Positions 49,394 through 61,330 of a stretch of DNA of 64,000 bases are shown here, one piece after another (position 1 is the first letter of the stretch; each line of letters begins with the position of its first letter). This stretch comes from Carettochelys insculpta (Eukaryota; Chordata; Testudines; Carettochelyidae). The notes beneath the pieces are model-generated. The model saw only the letters and a program-made list of their open reading frames with translations. It had not been told where the DNA came from and made no database searches. Location: positions 177,614,798 to 177,678,797 of the forward strand of contig NC_134138.1 in assembly GCF_033958435.1 (NCBI RefSeq), given 5' to 3'. The position numbers and the translations under genes are program-made.

Positions 49394-50449
49394 TTACAGC
49401 TTTTTTAAATTGGTCAGAGAGACATTATATTCCCCCTCTCCCACTTCTGGTAATGCACCTGCTCTGGGTTAGACAGTGTCCTTAAAGCAGACTTGTTAGT
49501 CAGGGGCAGAACAGGATCACACTCCCTTCTGGAGCTTTCCTGTGTGAACATGAAGACTGCAGGCCTATCCTCATCCTGTCCCTTGGGGGAAATTTGTAAT
49601 GCTAGGTCATCTCAGTGCAAGAGTTTCAGCACTGCCCAGAACACAGGGGCTGCCTGCAATTTTTAGTAGTTGCATATGGAGTGTGTATGATAGCCAGGGG
49701 ACAGGCTCCTCATTCCTTTGACTGAATGTGAGAATATTCTAATTCTCCATGGCCTCTTCACTGGCAGAGAAGCAGTTTAAGCAAGTGGAAATGTTCTGAG
49801 AAGGCAATAATTACACAGTTGTTTAATGAGGCGAAGAAGCAGAATTTAAAACAACACCCTGACTCTTACCTGCAGAGTGTATGTGCGGGGAACTACAGAG
49901 AGGGTTTGTTGTTGTTACTGTTTACTAAAAGCCCTTTGCTTAAATAACTGAAGAAATAAATTTTTAAAAGCCCTACATAGTGGTTCAGTCTTATATTCCA
50001 GTTGGAATTTGAATGTTGCTTCAGGAAATGGAAATACTAAGTTTAAATGAAAGTATTAAATGGTTTGCTTTAGCTTCCTTGGAAAGGGCTATACACCGGT
50101 CCCAATGGAATTATTATTCATTATAATCATTATTTATTAATTATGTACATTGAGTTAGGCACTTTTGTAGAAAGGAAGCTTTTCAAAGACAAGTTTATAT
50201 ATGTTTTATAACAGACTTTTAATATGTATAGCTCACATAAAATGTTTATATGTCTCCCAGGCACTTTCCAAAGGAAGAGTAAATAGAGTGATTTCTATTT
50301 TAGGGATAGGGAAACAAACACAGAGGGGAGAAGTGACTTGCCTAAGTCAGAAAAAGTACATCTTCACAGTGAAATTCAGAGCCCAGAACGTCAGGAACTG
50401 GCTAATGGGGCTTGTGCTACAATCACTGAAACAGCTTTAGTGGTGACAC
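49394..50449 (-). other. CNTNAP2 intron stretch with a MIR-like relic
   Basis: AT-rich sequence. The only recognisable part is the MIR-like segment at 50270-50360. Confidence 0.4.
50270..50360 (+). repeat. MIR/CORE-SINE-like relic
   Basis: AGGGATAGGGAAACAAACACAGAGGGGAG then AAGTGACTTGCCTAAGTCA follows the order of a MIR core. Degenerate and short. Confidence 0.45.
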
Positions 50450-51540
50450 TAGCAGCTGCCTGAGGGCAAGGGAGGCTCTTGACAACAAGGAAAACCCAAC
50501 CAGGGGAATCAGAGGACAGTCTTGTCTTGGAAGTAGCAGCCTCTGAGGAGCCCAGCAGGCCATGAAGCCTTGGACTGGCTCCTATTGGGAAACCTGAACT
50601 TCTTAATCCCCAGCCTGAACAAAGGCTCAAGTCTGGGGCCCATGTGGCCAGCAGTTAAGGGCTGCTTTTTATGTGGGTGCCCAGATCACCAGTATCATGA
50701 GTGCCCATGTATAGAGTATGGTTATGGGAAAGTTAGGACTGCAGAACATGAACCCCCAACTAAGATAATTGTCCCTGCTCAGACAAACAGAAAAGTAGTT
50801 ACAGGACTGGTGAATTCCAGCTCTGGGAAAATACTGCCTAGGACAAACTGGTTCCAAGCCCCACCAGGTGATGACCTTTCTACAGCATGTTCACAGAAAT
50901 ATTAAAGCCTAACCCAGTGCACCTGTACAGTTGATTATAGGTGAAAACATTAAGTTCCTTTGTTTTGGTGCTGGTCTTGACACTGGTCTACCCCATTATT
51001 TTGGGTTGGGATCGGGACTATTTCTCCAAGATACTGATGGGGATTTAAAGCAGCCCGCAAGTCTCTTGGGATTAACTGGGGGACCCTGGACAATGGGATC
51101 TGGAAACTTGTTTGATACTAGTAGGTTTGATTTTAGCAGATGTCAGTGAGGAGCTGGACCCTGGAGAGAGAGAGAATTTGGCCAAAGGGAAGCTCCCCTA
51201 GAAGGTCCACCTAACAAGCAAGCAATGTTGTCCTCACTTCGGGAGGGGAACATGCTAACTTCATCAAGGACCGGAGTGGGGATGAAACCTTGAGCCAGGC
51301 TTGTAGCTAACTGCTGGTGGTTAATGTGGAATGGTGGAACCTCAACAAAGAGAGCACGACCATAGTTTGAACTCCAGGCAGAGTGAGCGTATTGACTAAA
51401 GAAAGAATGATGGGTGAAGTTCAGTCACTACTCCTCATTCCCTGACCTCAGAGGTGTAAGGCCACAACATCGGCCTGTCCTATTCATCTGCATGTCTCTC
51501 CAGTCACAAAAAGATCTTTGCTAGGATTTTAAGCTGGTTC
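50450..51540 (+). pseudogene. LTR-retroelement gag relic with CCHC zinc knuckle
   Basis: The plus frame 50570-50905 contains CFLCGCPDHQYHEC, which fits the C-x2-C-x4-H-x4-C zinc knuckle of gag nucleocapsid proteins in Gypsy-type elements and retroviruses. It binds the element's RNA in the virion or particle. Upstream text includes an Ala/Ser-rich segment. Downstream to about 51540 there is degraded sequence that may be gag-pol but shows no RT or protease signature. No LTRs were found around it. Whether it is Gypsy or endogenous retrovirus cannot be said. Limits are approximate. Confidence 0.5.
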
Positions 51541-51710
51541 TATTGGCTCAGAATTTGCCAAGAAGTTCAAGATTTGTACAGTTCCTGACCTGCACGCCAA
51601 CTTGTGAAAGATGCCCCTCTGATCCCACCCTGTTAGCAGGCACCCTATTTGAAAGAATAGGGATCAGCCTCAGGCAGTCCTTAGAAAAAAGTGCAGCCCA
51701 GAATAAACAC

Positions 51711-51846
51711 ATACATATTAGAGAGGTAGCTGAGTTAGTCTTTATCTTCAAAAACAACAAGAAGTCTTGTGGCACCTTATAGACTAACAGATATTTTGGA
51801 GCATAAGCTTTCGTGGACTTCTTGTTGTTTTTGAAGATACATATTA
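51711..51846. mobile_element. Small Penelope-like insertion (51721-51836) with 10-bp duplications
   Basis: ATACATATTA occurs exactly at 51711-51720 and 51837-51846. Between them is Penelope 3'-terminal sequence (AGTCTTGTGGCACCTTATAG, ATTTTGGAGCATAAGCTTTCG). A 24-bp stretch (51743-51766) recurs as an exact inverted copy at 51816-51839, so the insert folds back on itself. It keeps the GAAAGCTTATGCTC half of the hammerhead-like motif but not the CTGATGA half. Confidence 0.85.
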
Positions 51847-53978
51847 GTTATTTCTCATTATGCCATCTGCTCTCCTTATGCAATCCCACCATGCACTCCC
51901 AGCGTAGACTGTTGCCTTGGAAGTGATAAAAGTCCTAGCCAGAGTTAGGGAACACAAGGAGATCCTCACTGATCAAAGCTACACATCTCGATTATTGAGG
52001 AGGTGCACAACCTGATAAAAACAAGACTCTACCAAATTCTGTCTATGAGGAATCGATCAGACTCTGAAAAGTTTCTAGCTGAGGCTCCCCGTCACTGATA
52101 TTAGCTGATTTTTCACCTGTTTGCTCTTTGAGAAGCTCCCCAATCATCTATTTAAATGTCCCCATTTAAACTTTTTAAACAGGAGTCAACCCAGAGGGAT
52201 TCTTGACCTTGTCTGAGAGATGTGGGAGGAACAGGGTCCTAAGATGCAGAATGTTGCACAAAATATATTGAAGCTTTCAGAAGGCTCAAAACACCAGCAA
52301 CCTGTGCCAGGCCCCTCAGTGCACTCAACAGGCCCACAAGCAAGCCCATAACAAAGGGCACATAGGCACATATGTAAGCTGAGTGATGGTGTGCTCCTAT
52401 TTCTGAGCAAAGAACCCAACTGAATGGCATGGACCATATGAAGTAGTCCAACAAGCAGGGCCACTGAGGGCTTTGTATTAATAGCAAAGTCTCTGCAAAG
52501 TACTAGGAAAGCGAGAAACTACGCTGCGGTGTTCCAAATTGTATTTCAGAGAGTCATATACTGAGATTAGCACGTCGCAAAAATGATAAATTACATAAAA
52601 TAGCCTCTGTTTTGTGGTCGGCATTGCTTTATGTTGTTCAAAACCATAATCTGGCAGGCTTCCTCATCAGCTATCAAAATCTGACACTTGGAATAGCTGC
52701 TTTTTGTTTTTAAAGAAAATGTTTACATTTTGATATGAAACCAAACACTTATGAAAGGTAAATGCTCTGGAGGATTAAACATTCATTTTGTTTGCTCTCC
52801 AAACTTTTCCAGGAAGTCGGGATGCAAAAGATTTACATAAAGATGCTTTAAATCACTAATAGGCAGGAAAGAGAGATTTAAATACTTTATTTTCATTATG
52901 TTTTAGATCAACCAATTTAAAAATATTGAAATAAGGTTGATGCTTTGTAAAACTAGTCTGTATATACTACTCAGTATATTTTGTGCTGCTCACTCATAAT
53001 TAATTTTAAAAAATCATTGCTAATAGGATGTTCTCTGAATTTTACAGAAATTGTTAACAGCAAAACCAAACACACAAAATTGAGTCCATGATCGAACAAA
53101 TAAATATGCAAGTAGCTAATTTTGCTCACTTGACTCATTTCACTGATCTCAGTTAAGTCAGTTATGTGTCTAAATGTTTGCAGTGCTTGTGGCTAAAAGT
53201 CCATTTTTAATACAAATCCCTATTTTATTGAAAGCTTTTTTCTTAGTGGCATAAAATCTTTCCAACTTCCAAACAAAATTGCATCAATGTAAATAATGAA
53301 ACATTATTTGGACTTTAATTAACAAGGTCACTATGGCCTATTTCTCCACAGGGACCACATTTTTCAAACTAGTGGCCCAATATTAGGTTCTGAAAGGTGG
53401 GATTTTCTAAAGTATTCATGTGTCTTAAGAGCATGGGTCCCTCTGATTTTAGGCTGCAAATCCTGACAGAGCAGTGAGCATTTCAACTTTTTTGACTTGT
53501 AGAGTTTTAATACATTGCAAGGTGATGTCGGCAAATAGAGTGTGTGATAGTTTCTATTAATTTAGTGTTTGAATAGTTCTATTATTTCAGTCAGGGTGCT
53601 AATGGAGGGTTGGCCTGGTCATTCTAAGCACAGATGAACACTGTAAGTGTAAAACATCTTCCCAGCAAAAATCTCCGTGTAAAATCTGAATTTCTATTAA
53701 CAATTGGAAAACTAAAGAAGCAACAGCCACTTAAACCATCTGAGAGACTAGAAAGGGGAAAAAAAGTAAAGGCTAGCCAATTTATAAATACAAAATATTG
53801 CAGTAAAATAAAAGTTTATTTTCCTTCTTAATTCTTACAATTGTATATCCACATATATCGACTGCAGCATAGACAGCAACAAAGCAAACTTTTCCAATCA
53901 TGAATCTCAGCTGTGATTTGTAGTCACGGAAGAACTAATTTGGCATCTATGCAAATAAAGTCCTCGGGCCTACCAAGG
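51847..53978 (-). other. CNTNAP2 intron stretch, nothing recognised
   Basis: AT-rich, apparently mostly unique DNA. No supported gene. Confidence 0.4.
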
Positions 53979-54185
53979 CCACGTCTCCACTAGCCCCTTC
54001 CTTTTGGAAGGGGCATAGTAATGAATGAGTTGGGAAGATGCTAATGAGGTGCTCCCATGAATATGCAGTGCCTCATTAGCATAACAGTAGCTGTATGTGG
54101 TTTGAAAGTGCCACCCTGGTCAATGCGGACCTTTTGAAAGGACCAAGCAGGAAGAAGGGGCTTTGGAAGTGTGAGGGGCCAAACA
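53979..54185. repeat. Truncated MITE of the CTACAC group
   Basis: Starts GGCCACGTCTCCACTAGCC. It contains CTAATGAGGTGCTCCCATG and GCAGTGCCTCATTAGCAT as inverted words and CTTTTGAAAGGACC, as in the 57.6-kb element. The right end is missing. Confidence 0.5.
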
Positions 54186-54386
54186 CCATCCTTTATTTAT
54201 TTTAATATTAACCCATTTGCTCCAGATCCCTAACTGGCTCCCTCAAGGGGTGAGCGCACAACCTAGGGTTTAGCAAGCCTATGCTCAAACCACTGAGCAA
54301 TGCCTCACTCCCTGTTAAAATACACAATGCGAGGAAAGTGATATATTTTGAACCTGGTGAGCCACTTTCAGCTCACAGCAGTTCAT

Positions 54387-55068
54387 AGCTGCGTCTACAC
54401 GTGCACGCTACTTCGAAGTGGCGGCACCAACTTCGAAATAGCGCCCGTCGCGTCTACACGCGTTGGGCGCTATTTCAAAGTTAACTTCGACGTTAGGCAG
54501 CGAGACGTCGAAGTCGCTAACCTCATGAGGAGATAGGAATAGCGCCCTACTTTGACGTTCAACGTCGAAGTAGGGACCGTGTAGACGATCCGCGTCCCGC
54601 AACGTCGAAATTGCTGGGTCCTCCATGGCGGCCATCAGCTGGGGGGTTGAGAGATGCTCTCTCTCCAGCCCCTGCGGGGCTCTATGGTCACCGTGGGCAG
54701 CAGCCCTTAGCCCAGGGCTTCTGGCTGCTTCTGCGGCAGCTGGGGATCTATGCTGCAGGCACAGGGTCTGCAACCAGTTGTCAGCTCTGTGTATCTTGTG
54801 TTGTTTAGTGCAACTGTGTGTGGGAGGGGCCCTTTAAGGGAGCGGCTTGCTGTTGAGTCCGCCCTGTGACCCTGTCTGCAGCTGTGCCTGGCATCCCTAT
54901 TTCGATGTGTGCTACTTTGACATGTAGACGTTCCCTCGCTGCGCCTATTTCGATGTTGGGCTGAGCAACGTCGAAGTTGAACATCGACGTTGCCGGCCCT
55001 GGAGGACGTGTAGACGTTATTCATCGAAATAGACTATTTTGATGTTGGCTGCATGTGTAGACGTAGCC
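54387..55068 (-). mobile_element. Non-autonomous Harbinger element, copy B
   Basis: The ends AGCTGCGTCTACACGTGC and GCATGTGTAGACGTAGCC are flanked by the exact 3-bp repeat CAT (54384-54386 and 55069-55071). At 682 bp it is slightly shorter than copies A and C, and it lies in the same orientation as C. The same internal blocks are present (CGACGTTAGGCAGCGAGACG, GGGGCTCTATGGTCACCG, GGGGCCCTTTAAGGGAGCGG). Confidence 0.85.
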
Positions 55069-55071
55069 CAT

Positions 55072-55931
55072 GTGTGACTGTAATCAGTTCTGGACAGGCA
55101 GGAAAGCAGCTTCACTCATCTTAACAAAATGAGGGGGTTATAGAAGCTTGCTTTCTCTTAATTTGTCCTGGGGGACAATTATTCTTTCCTTTATTAATAT
55201 GGAAAACAAAATACATGGGTGGGTGCACATCTCCATAGAAGCTTTGAGGAATGAAGCAACCCCTCTCAGGAGCCCTGTGTTTAACACTATCTCCTGGCTG
55301 AAAGAGGAGCCTTTCTGTTGACTTTATTTTATCTTTAACATGAAATATCTCAAATAGAAGGAAATTATGAAAGGAAATACAAGAGAAAAGATTCAGTGTG
55401 TAAAGGATACCTGGTACACTATTATTTATTATTTCTATTATTATAATTCTATGGGTCCTAGTTATAGACCTGGACTTGACTGAGCTATTCAGTACACAAA
55501 GTGTTTCTTTATGTAAAAAAAAAAAATGTCAGCACACAATAAAGCAGCTGGAATTCTAGCAGGCTACACACATTAGATAGAAATGCAGATAACCTGTGGT
55601 GTGCTAGCTGGTGGCATGGCTAGAAACTGTTTACCATATGCTGTGTTGGCCTATCACAGACTGAATCAGAGTAAGGAAGAGCTATGCTACTGCGTTGCCA
55701 ACTTGTGCTTCCTGAGGCGTGTTTTCTTCTGCTTCATGCTATACTGCTGCCTAAAATGGCCCTGATGTTGGCATACTGAGCCAAGGGAAGGTCACCCTCG
55801 GGTTCTGAGGTGGTAAAATGTCATGAGGCCAGTCTGTCCCTATGTCTGGCTGATCAATGTCTGCCATTGCCATCTTCACAGAACCCCACAACAGCAGCAT
55901 CTCTCGTAGCATGAACTGAGTTGGTCATAAG
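55072..55931 (-). other. CNTNAP2 intron stretch, nothing recognised
   Basis: Mostly AT-rich intronic DNA. No supported feature. Confidence 0.35.
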
Positions 55932-56045
55932 TATCAGAGGGGTAGCCAAGTTAGTCTGTATCTTCAAAAGCAACAAGACGACCTTGGGCACCTTATAGAC
56001 TAACAGATGTTTTAGAGCATAAGCTTTTGTGGGCAAAGACCGGCA
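55932..56045 (-). repeat. Penelope-like 3' fragment
   Basis: TAGTCTGTATCTTCAAAAGCAAC, GGCACCTTATAGACTAACAG and TTAGAGCATAAGCTTTTG match the fragments at 47.0 and 51.7 kb. TGGTCA occurs on both sides (about 55922 and 56049), a possible short target duplication. Confidence 0.75.
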
Positions 56046-57005
56046 AGCTGGTCAGAGAGGAGTTAAGTTTCATTATTTGAAAATTAGTCTATTTTGCATT
56101 GCACAGCTTTGAAATAATAGTGTGTACGCTTCCCTCAGATATTTCTTGATCTCTTTGTTATGATCACACTCATTGGGTTAGAGAGTTGGGTAATGATGCT
56201 GTGAAAGTCACTGTGTCAGAAATTCCCCCAAAGAGCTTGGATTTTTTTTTTTAGTTACTTTTGACAATTTTCCATAGATCCCAGGGAGGAAGAGCTCCTC
56301 AGTGCTCTATGCATCATTTGCCATGGGGCTAATGAATCTCTCCCCAAACTCAATTAAAAAAATTACAGTGTAAGTCACACAAGTTTTCCCATCCAGCTAC
56401 AAACAGAAAAAGGGATGGAAAAAGCAAACTCGGTCTGCATAAATATATACCACTGTAAAGTGCAAGATTCAGTAAGAGCGTGGGGTACCATTTTAAGATA
56501 TCTTTGGAGGAAAAAGCTATGAAATTAGTAATGATTAGAAAGAAAATACCCCAATCAGTGGTGAACTAGAGGATTTAGGCTATGGGAAGGAGTGTTTAGA
56601 CAGAAACATGCAGACTTGGGAATCAGAACTTCTGTTCTGCCACTGACTTACTGCCTGATCATTGACAAATTCCTGAGGGCTCATCTGGATGGAGGGAAGG
56701 CAAAGGAGGCTTAATGCCACCTTTCTTCCCACTAACTTTCTCAGACTCAACAAGCCTTCTTTTGAAAATTTGCCTCATGTTTCTTAAAATAAAATAAGTC
56801 TCTCTCTCTCTCTTTCTCTCTCCCCTAATTTTATTTTGCAGCATGCCAAACTGCTGTGCCCTTTTTCAAAGATCAAGGATTTTACCAGTGACAAATCATA
56901 ACCCAGGTGAGCATAAAGGTTTGGTTACTCCAGGATTTTTTAGAATTTAAACATCACGTATCTTGGAAATAATTGATTAAAATAGTCATACAGCACTTTT
57001 TTCTC
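56046..57005 (-). other. CNTNAP2 intron stretch with a (TC)n tract
   Basis: Contains an imperfect TC-repeat at about 56797-56823. Otherwise nothing is recognised. Confidence 0.4.
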
Positions 57006-57008
57006 TTA

Positions 57009-57328
57009 GGCTATGTATATACTGTGGAGCTATGTTGGGATAACAAGGTATCCTGAAAAGTAACTCTGCATCTAGGAAACGCACCTGGTATTTTGAAATA
57101 TTCTTTTGAAATTTTTTTTGAAATATTTTTCAAAATACTGAGCATGCTATTTCAGCATCCCTGTACCCCTCATTATGGGAGGAGTAAGGGATGTCTTGAA
57201 ATAGCCCACTATTTTAGTGCCAAATCCCAAAATAGCCTATTTCAAAATTGTCTTGAAATAGGATATGCAATTTGTGTAGCACAAATTGCATATCTTATTT
57301 CAAGTTATGGGCACAGGGGAAATATAGC
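57009..57328. mobile_element. Foldback MITE, TTTTGAAAT-type interior
   Basis: Starts GGCTATGTATATACTGTGG, ends near GGGGAAATATAGC, and is flanked by the exact repeat TTA (57006-57008 and 57329-57331). The interior repeats TTTTGAAATA and TATTTCAAAAT words in both orientations. Confidence 0.65.
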
Positions 57329-57580
57329 TTAACAGAGCAACTTTGCTACACAGCACACACTGATACTCTTCAAATAAAACAACTAAATTAGGCATGTAAA
57401 GCTTTAAGATTTAGGTAATACATGTCAGTATTTGTGTTCCTCCTGCTATGATGTCTCCATGAAAAACAAAATGATTGGATTTCCCAGAATTTTCCCTAGC
57501 TAAGGTAATTCACAAATACTGGAATCAGTAGACTTAGACTATATTCTAAATCACAAACAGCTTTTATTGGATTACACTAT
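57329..57580 (-). other. Intronic spacer between two MITEs
   Basis: Plain AT-rich DNA. Confidence 0.4.
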
Positions 57581-58002
57581 GGCTGTGTCTACACTTGGCA
57601 AAAATTTTGAAAGAGCAATGTTAATGGCCAAATCAGTGAATACTAATGAGGTGCTAAAATGAAAATTCAGCATCTCATTAGCATGCTGCCAGCCACACCA
57701 CTTCAAAAGTTCCATGTTTCAATCACCCAGGGCTTGTCTACATGGGGCCTTTTTTGAAAGGACCTTGCAAACGTTGAAATCCCCAGCTGACAGGAACAAG
57801 GGGATTTTGACATTTGCGGGTTCCTTTAGAAAAGTGCCCCATGTAGATGAGCCATGTGTGATCGAAATGCAGCACTTTTGAAGTGCTGCAGCCAGTAGCA
57901 TGTTAATGAGGCTCTGAATATTCGTTTCAGTGCCTCTTTAGTATTCTCTGATTTGGCCATCAGCATGGCCCGTTCGAAATTTTGGCCAAGTGTAGACATG
58001 GC
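57581..58002. mobile_element. Foldback MITE, about 195-bp arms, next to the 58-kb exon
   Basis: GGCTGTGTCTACACTTGG at left and CCAAGTGTAGACATGGC at right are inverted partners. The arms match along most of their length: GGCCAAATCAGTGAATACTA, CTTCAAAAGT and CTACATGGGGC all recur inverted. A direct duplication was not found. It ends 80 bp from the exon's donor site (58084). Confidence 0.7.
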
Positions 58003-58084
58003 TTGTGTGTTGAAAGACAGAAATTTGTTAAATCTCATCATCTTTTTTTGTTTTTCAATAAAATTGGGGAGAAAATATACTCAC

Positions 58085-58255
58085 ATTTCAACTCAAGTTT
58101 GATGAAGTCTGTATTCCCCAAGTTCTCAAGGAACACTCCATCAGGGGCTGATGTTTTGAAGTAGAAAGAGATGTCTGCGCTGGTTTCCCCTTGAAATGTG
58201 GAGAAGTGAAGGTAGGATGATGGAGTAATGAAAGATGCAGCATTCCAGTAATTCC
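58085..58255 (-). CDS. CNTNAP2: CNTNAP2 exon: start of laminin G domain 3
   Basis: An exon of 171 bp (57 codons), phase 1 at both ends. The acceptor is ATCTCCACAG|GGAATTAC (AG at 58257-58256) and the donor is GTTGAAAT|GTGAGTAT (GT at 58084-58083). It encodes [20 protein letters not shown], then [20 protein letters not shown] and [15 protein letters not shown]. This is the opening of the laminin G domain after the fibrinogen-like region of Caspr proteins. The frame continues into the exon at 30340 with Ser-Ala-Val-Glu. It is the first exon of the gene in the window; the preceding one lies beyond the right edge. MITEs lie within about 200 bp on both sides. Confidence 0.95.
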
Positions 58256-58451
58256 CTGTGGAGATATGAAGGATAAAATTATGTATTTCAGTGATTTTCT
58301 GAGTTGTCATTGATTTGCACAACCAAAGCAAGAAAAGAATCTGAGGTTTCAAATGTCAAAGTATGTTACAGGGCTCTTAGTATGCAAAGAGAAATCATTC
58401 CAATTCTATCTTGTTACACTTCTTTTTATAGTTTGCTAGATTTCAAATTTA

Positions 58452-58833
58452 GGGTATGTCTACACAGCAAAGTTATTTCAAAATAGCAGCTGTTATTTCC
58501 AAATAACTTTCCTAGCCTCTACACAACACAAATATTTTTTCAAAACAATTTCAAAATAGCAGTTGGCTAATTTTGAAATAGATAAACCTGATTGCATGAG
58601 GAATAGTGTCCATTTTGAAATAGCTATTTCAAAATAGCTGATGTTAAGACAGAATAGAGCCTATTTAGAAATAAACCATAATGTGTCCAATGGCTCTATT
58701 TTGAGATAGGTTCTATTGTGCATAGATGCTGTATTTCAAAATAGTTAAGCAATAGCCACGTTATTTCAAAATAAGCTGTTCTGGAATATCTCTTCCAGAA
58801 TAGCTTATTTTGGAGTAATGCTGAGATGTAGCC
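58452..58833. mobile_element. Foldback MITE, TTTCAAAATAG-type interior
   Basis: The left GGGTATGTCTACACAGC and right GAGATGTAGCC ends are weakly inverted. The whole element is made of TTTCAAAATAGC and CTATTTTGAAATA words facing each other. The flanks are TTA (58449-58451) and ATA (58834-58836), so no clear duplication. It lies 194 bp upstream of the exon. Confidence 0.6.
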
Positions 58834-58855
58834 ATATCCTTATATGCACAACATT

Positions 58856-59566
58856 GGCTGTGTCTACACGTGCACGCTACTTCGAAGTAGCGGCACTAAC
58901 TTCAAAATAGCACCCGTCGCGGCTACATGCGTCGGGCGCTATTTCGAAGTTAACTTCGACGTTAGGCGGCGAGACGTCGAAGTCGCTAACCTCATGAGGG
59001 GATCGGAATAGCGCCCTACTTTGACGTTCAACGTCGAAGTAGGGACCGTGTAGACGATCCGCGTCCCGCAACGTCGAAATTGTGGGGTCCTCCATGGCAG
59101 CCATCAGCTGGGGGGTTGAGAGACGCTGTCTCTCCAGCCCGTGCGGGGCTCTATGGTCACCGTGTGCAGCAGCCTTTAGCCCAGGGCTTCTGGCTGCTGC
59201 TGCTGCAGCGGGGGATTCATGCTGCATGCACAGGGTCTGCAACTCGTTGTCGGCTCTGTGGATCTTGTGCTGTTTAGTGCAAGTGTGTCTGGTAGGGGCC
59301 CTTTAAGGGAGCGGCTGGCTGTTGAGTCTGCCCTGTGACCCTGTCTGCAGCTGTGCCTGGCACCCTTATTTCGATGTGTGCTACTGTGGTGTGTAGACGT
59401 TCCCTCGCAGCGCCTATTTCGATGTGGTGCTGCGCAACGTCGATGTTGAACATCGACGTTGCCAGCCCTGGAGGACGTGTAGACGTTATTCATTGAAATA
59501 GCCTATTTCGATGTCGCCACATCGAAATAGGCTACTTCGATGTAGGCTTCACGTGTAGACGTAGCC
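58856..59566 (-). mobile_element. Non-autonomous Harbinger element (711 bp), copy C
   Basis: The ends GGCTGTGTCTACACGTGC and CACGTGTAGACGTAGCC are flanked by the exact 3-bp repeat ATT (58853-58855 and 59567-59569). It has the same length as copy A, in the opposite orientation, with the same palindrome-rich termini and the same internal order. The long open frames shared among copies A, B and C come from shared repeat sequence. Confidence 0.9.
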
Positions 59567-59569
59567 ATT

Positions 59570-61330
59570 GTGAGGACATTTTCAAGCTCTTACCCCAGAA
59601 GGTACTCATCAAAATGCATGAATGTGCTTGTGTAAATGATCCCAACGCTCTGTGGGGTACACCTACAGTCCCCTCTAATAATCAGAAAGAGCAGTATGCA
59701 CTGCTTCAGAGGAGGTCTGTGTCCTCACTCACAGGACATCACTCAATTTTTTCATGGATAGACCACTTGAATGCTGCCTTCCCTCCACTGCCACTCCTTG
59801 CTTTCCCAACAAGATGCTGCCAAGGATCTTTGGGGACAGACTCCCCTCATTCCTCAGTCAGACCTTGAGGGAGAAGGTACATTCTTTGTTAAGTTCATGC
59901 CAACGTACAGGGGTCTTGCAGCCTGAGTTCAGTAAAAGCCTCCTGCTGCTTCCTATATTGAAGTCCCAACCTTCCCAGGGAGTGCCAGGATAGTAGTGGC
60001 ACGACCTCAGACTCTCCAGCCCCAGATCAACAGGAGGTGTGGCTCAAGCCAGGGCCACCCCAAAGGGAGACTGGAGTCACACTGGAAGTGTGTATATGGT
60101 GGGAGGGGGCAGAGCACTGGTGGGGCAACACTTGGCTGTTCACAATGTTCAATGCCCATGTAACTAATCAATTTAAAGAGAAGTGCCTGTGTTAGGTAGA
60201 ATCACAGATTCCTTTTGGGATTCCTCCCCCACTGGGTTGGTCATGCCACACACGCCTGCCTTCCTGCTGAGACCACACTACCATGTCTTGCTGGGCCAGA
60301 AGTTCTGGTCTCCCCCAGAAACAATACACAGATGGGGTAACCATCCTGATGCAGAGCAACACAGATGCTGAACCTATTCAGCTCCAGAAAGACTCAGCAA
60401 TAAGGGCTCAGCACCCCAAAAACCAATGCCCAAGGCACCAAAACACCAAATAAATCCATCTTACCCTGTGTAAAAGTTTTACATGAAAAAGTTCATAAGG
60501 GCTGCCCTCTTTATGAATGAAAAGGAGATATGCAGAGTGGTTGCTCCCCACTCCCAGGTAACAATAATTTAAACTGTGCTTGGTAACAAAAAAAAAAGTA
60601 CAAAAAGTAGGATTTAAGTGGCTGCAGACGAAAACATTTAGATCAAAGTAAGTAGCTAAGTTAACATAAAGGAAAGAATGCCAGCTAATCGTAACATACT
60701 AAATCTTGTTACATGTTAATTCTTACCCTAAACAGTTGATCTAAACATCCCTTTCACAAGCTAAGCAGCTTCCTGTCTTGGGTCTGATTATTCCTGCTGT
60801 TCAGTCTTAGCCATCTTGGGTGGCAAGTTGGAGGATCTCCTGGAGTCCATCCACTCCCCCTATTGTTTGGTTTCCTCCCGCTTTGTATCCCTTATGCCAA
60901 AGCAGGAATTCTTTGGGCTCAGTTCAAACTTTTCTCAATTTTAGTGGAAAAGTAGTAGGTTCAAAATAGGTTTCAGCATAAGGTGGCCTGACCAAATGTC
61001 TTTCTAGGACCAACCACAGTTGAAGCCTACAGGACAAACAAGGCTATTCACAGGCTGCTGATTTGATCACTGAGCTGTGCAGGTTGCAGACAGGCATCAG
61101 TCCGACCCTCATTAGCACATTTAGCGTTATGAACAGATACACACTTCATAGTTCTAACGTCATATACCAGAATCAGACATGCACAAAACTTGGATATGCA
61201 CATTCAGCATATTGTACTTTACAAACTGATATGTTATATGATGCATGTTGCACAAAGTGTCTGAGTTATGCATATTCATAGTCATAGGTGAGTTTTCATA
61301 AAGCATGTTGGGAACAGTGACAGTGCCTAA
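59570..61330 (-). other. CNTNAP2 intron, possibly an LTR-element remnant, unresolved
   Basis: More GC-rich than typical intron up to about 60420, with words that suggest an old antisense LTR element (CCAAGGCACCAAAACACCAAATAAATCC). No RT, gag or env signature and no LTR pair were found, so no call is made. Confidence 0.3.

Noticed and set aside
52186..52487. Cys-rich minus-strand open frames
   Set aside because: No conserved spacing of cysteines, no signal peptide with a credible start, and no splice sites.
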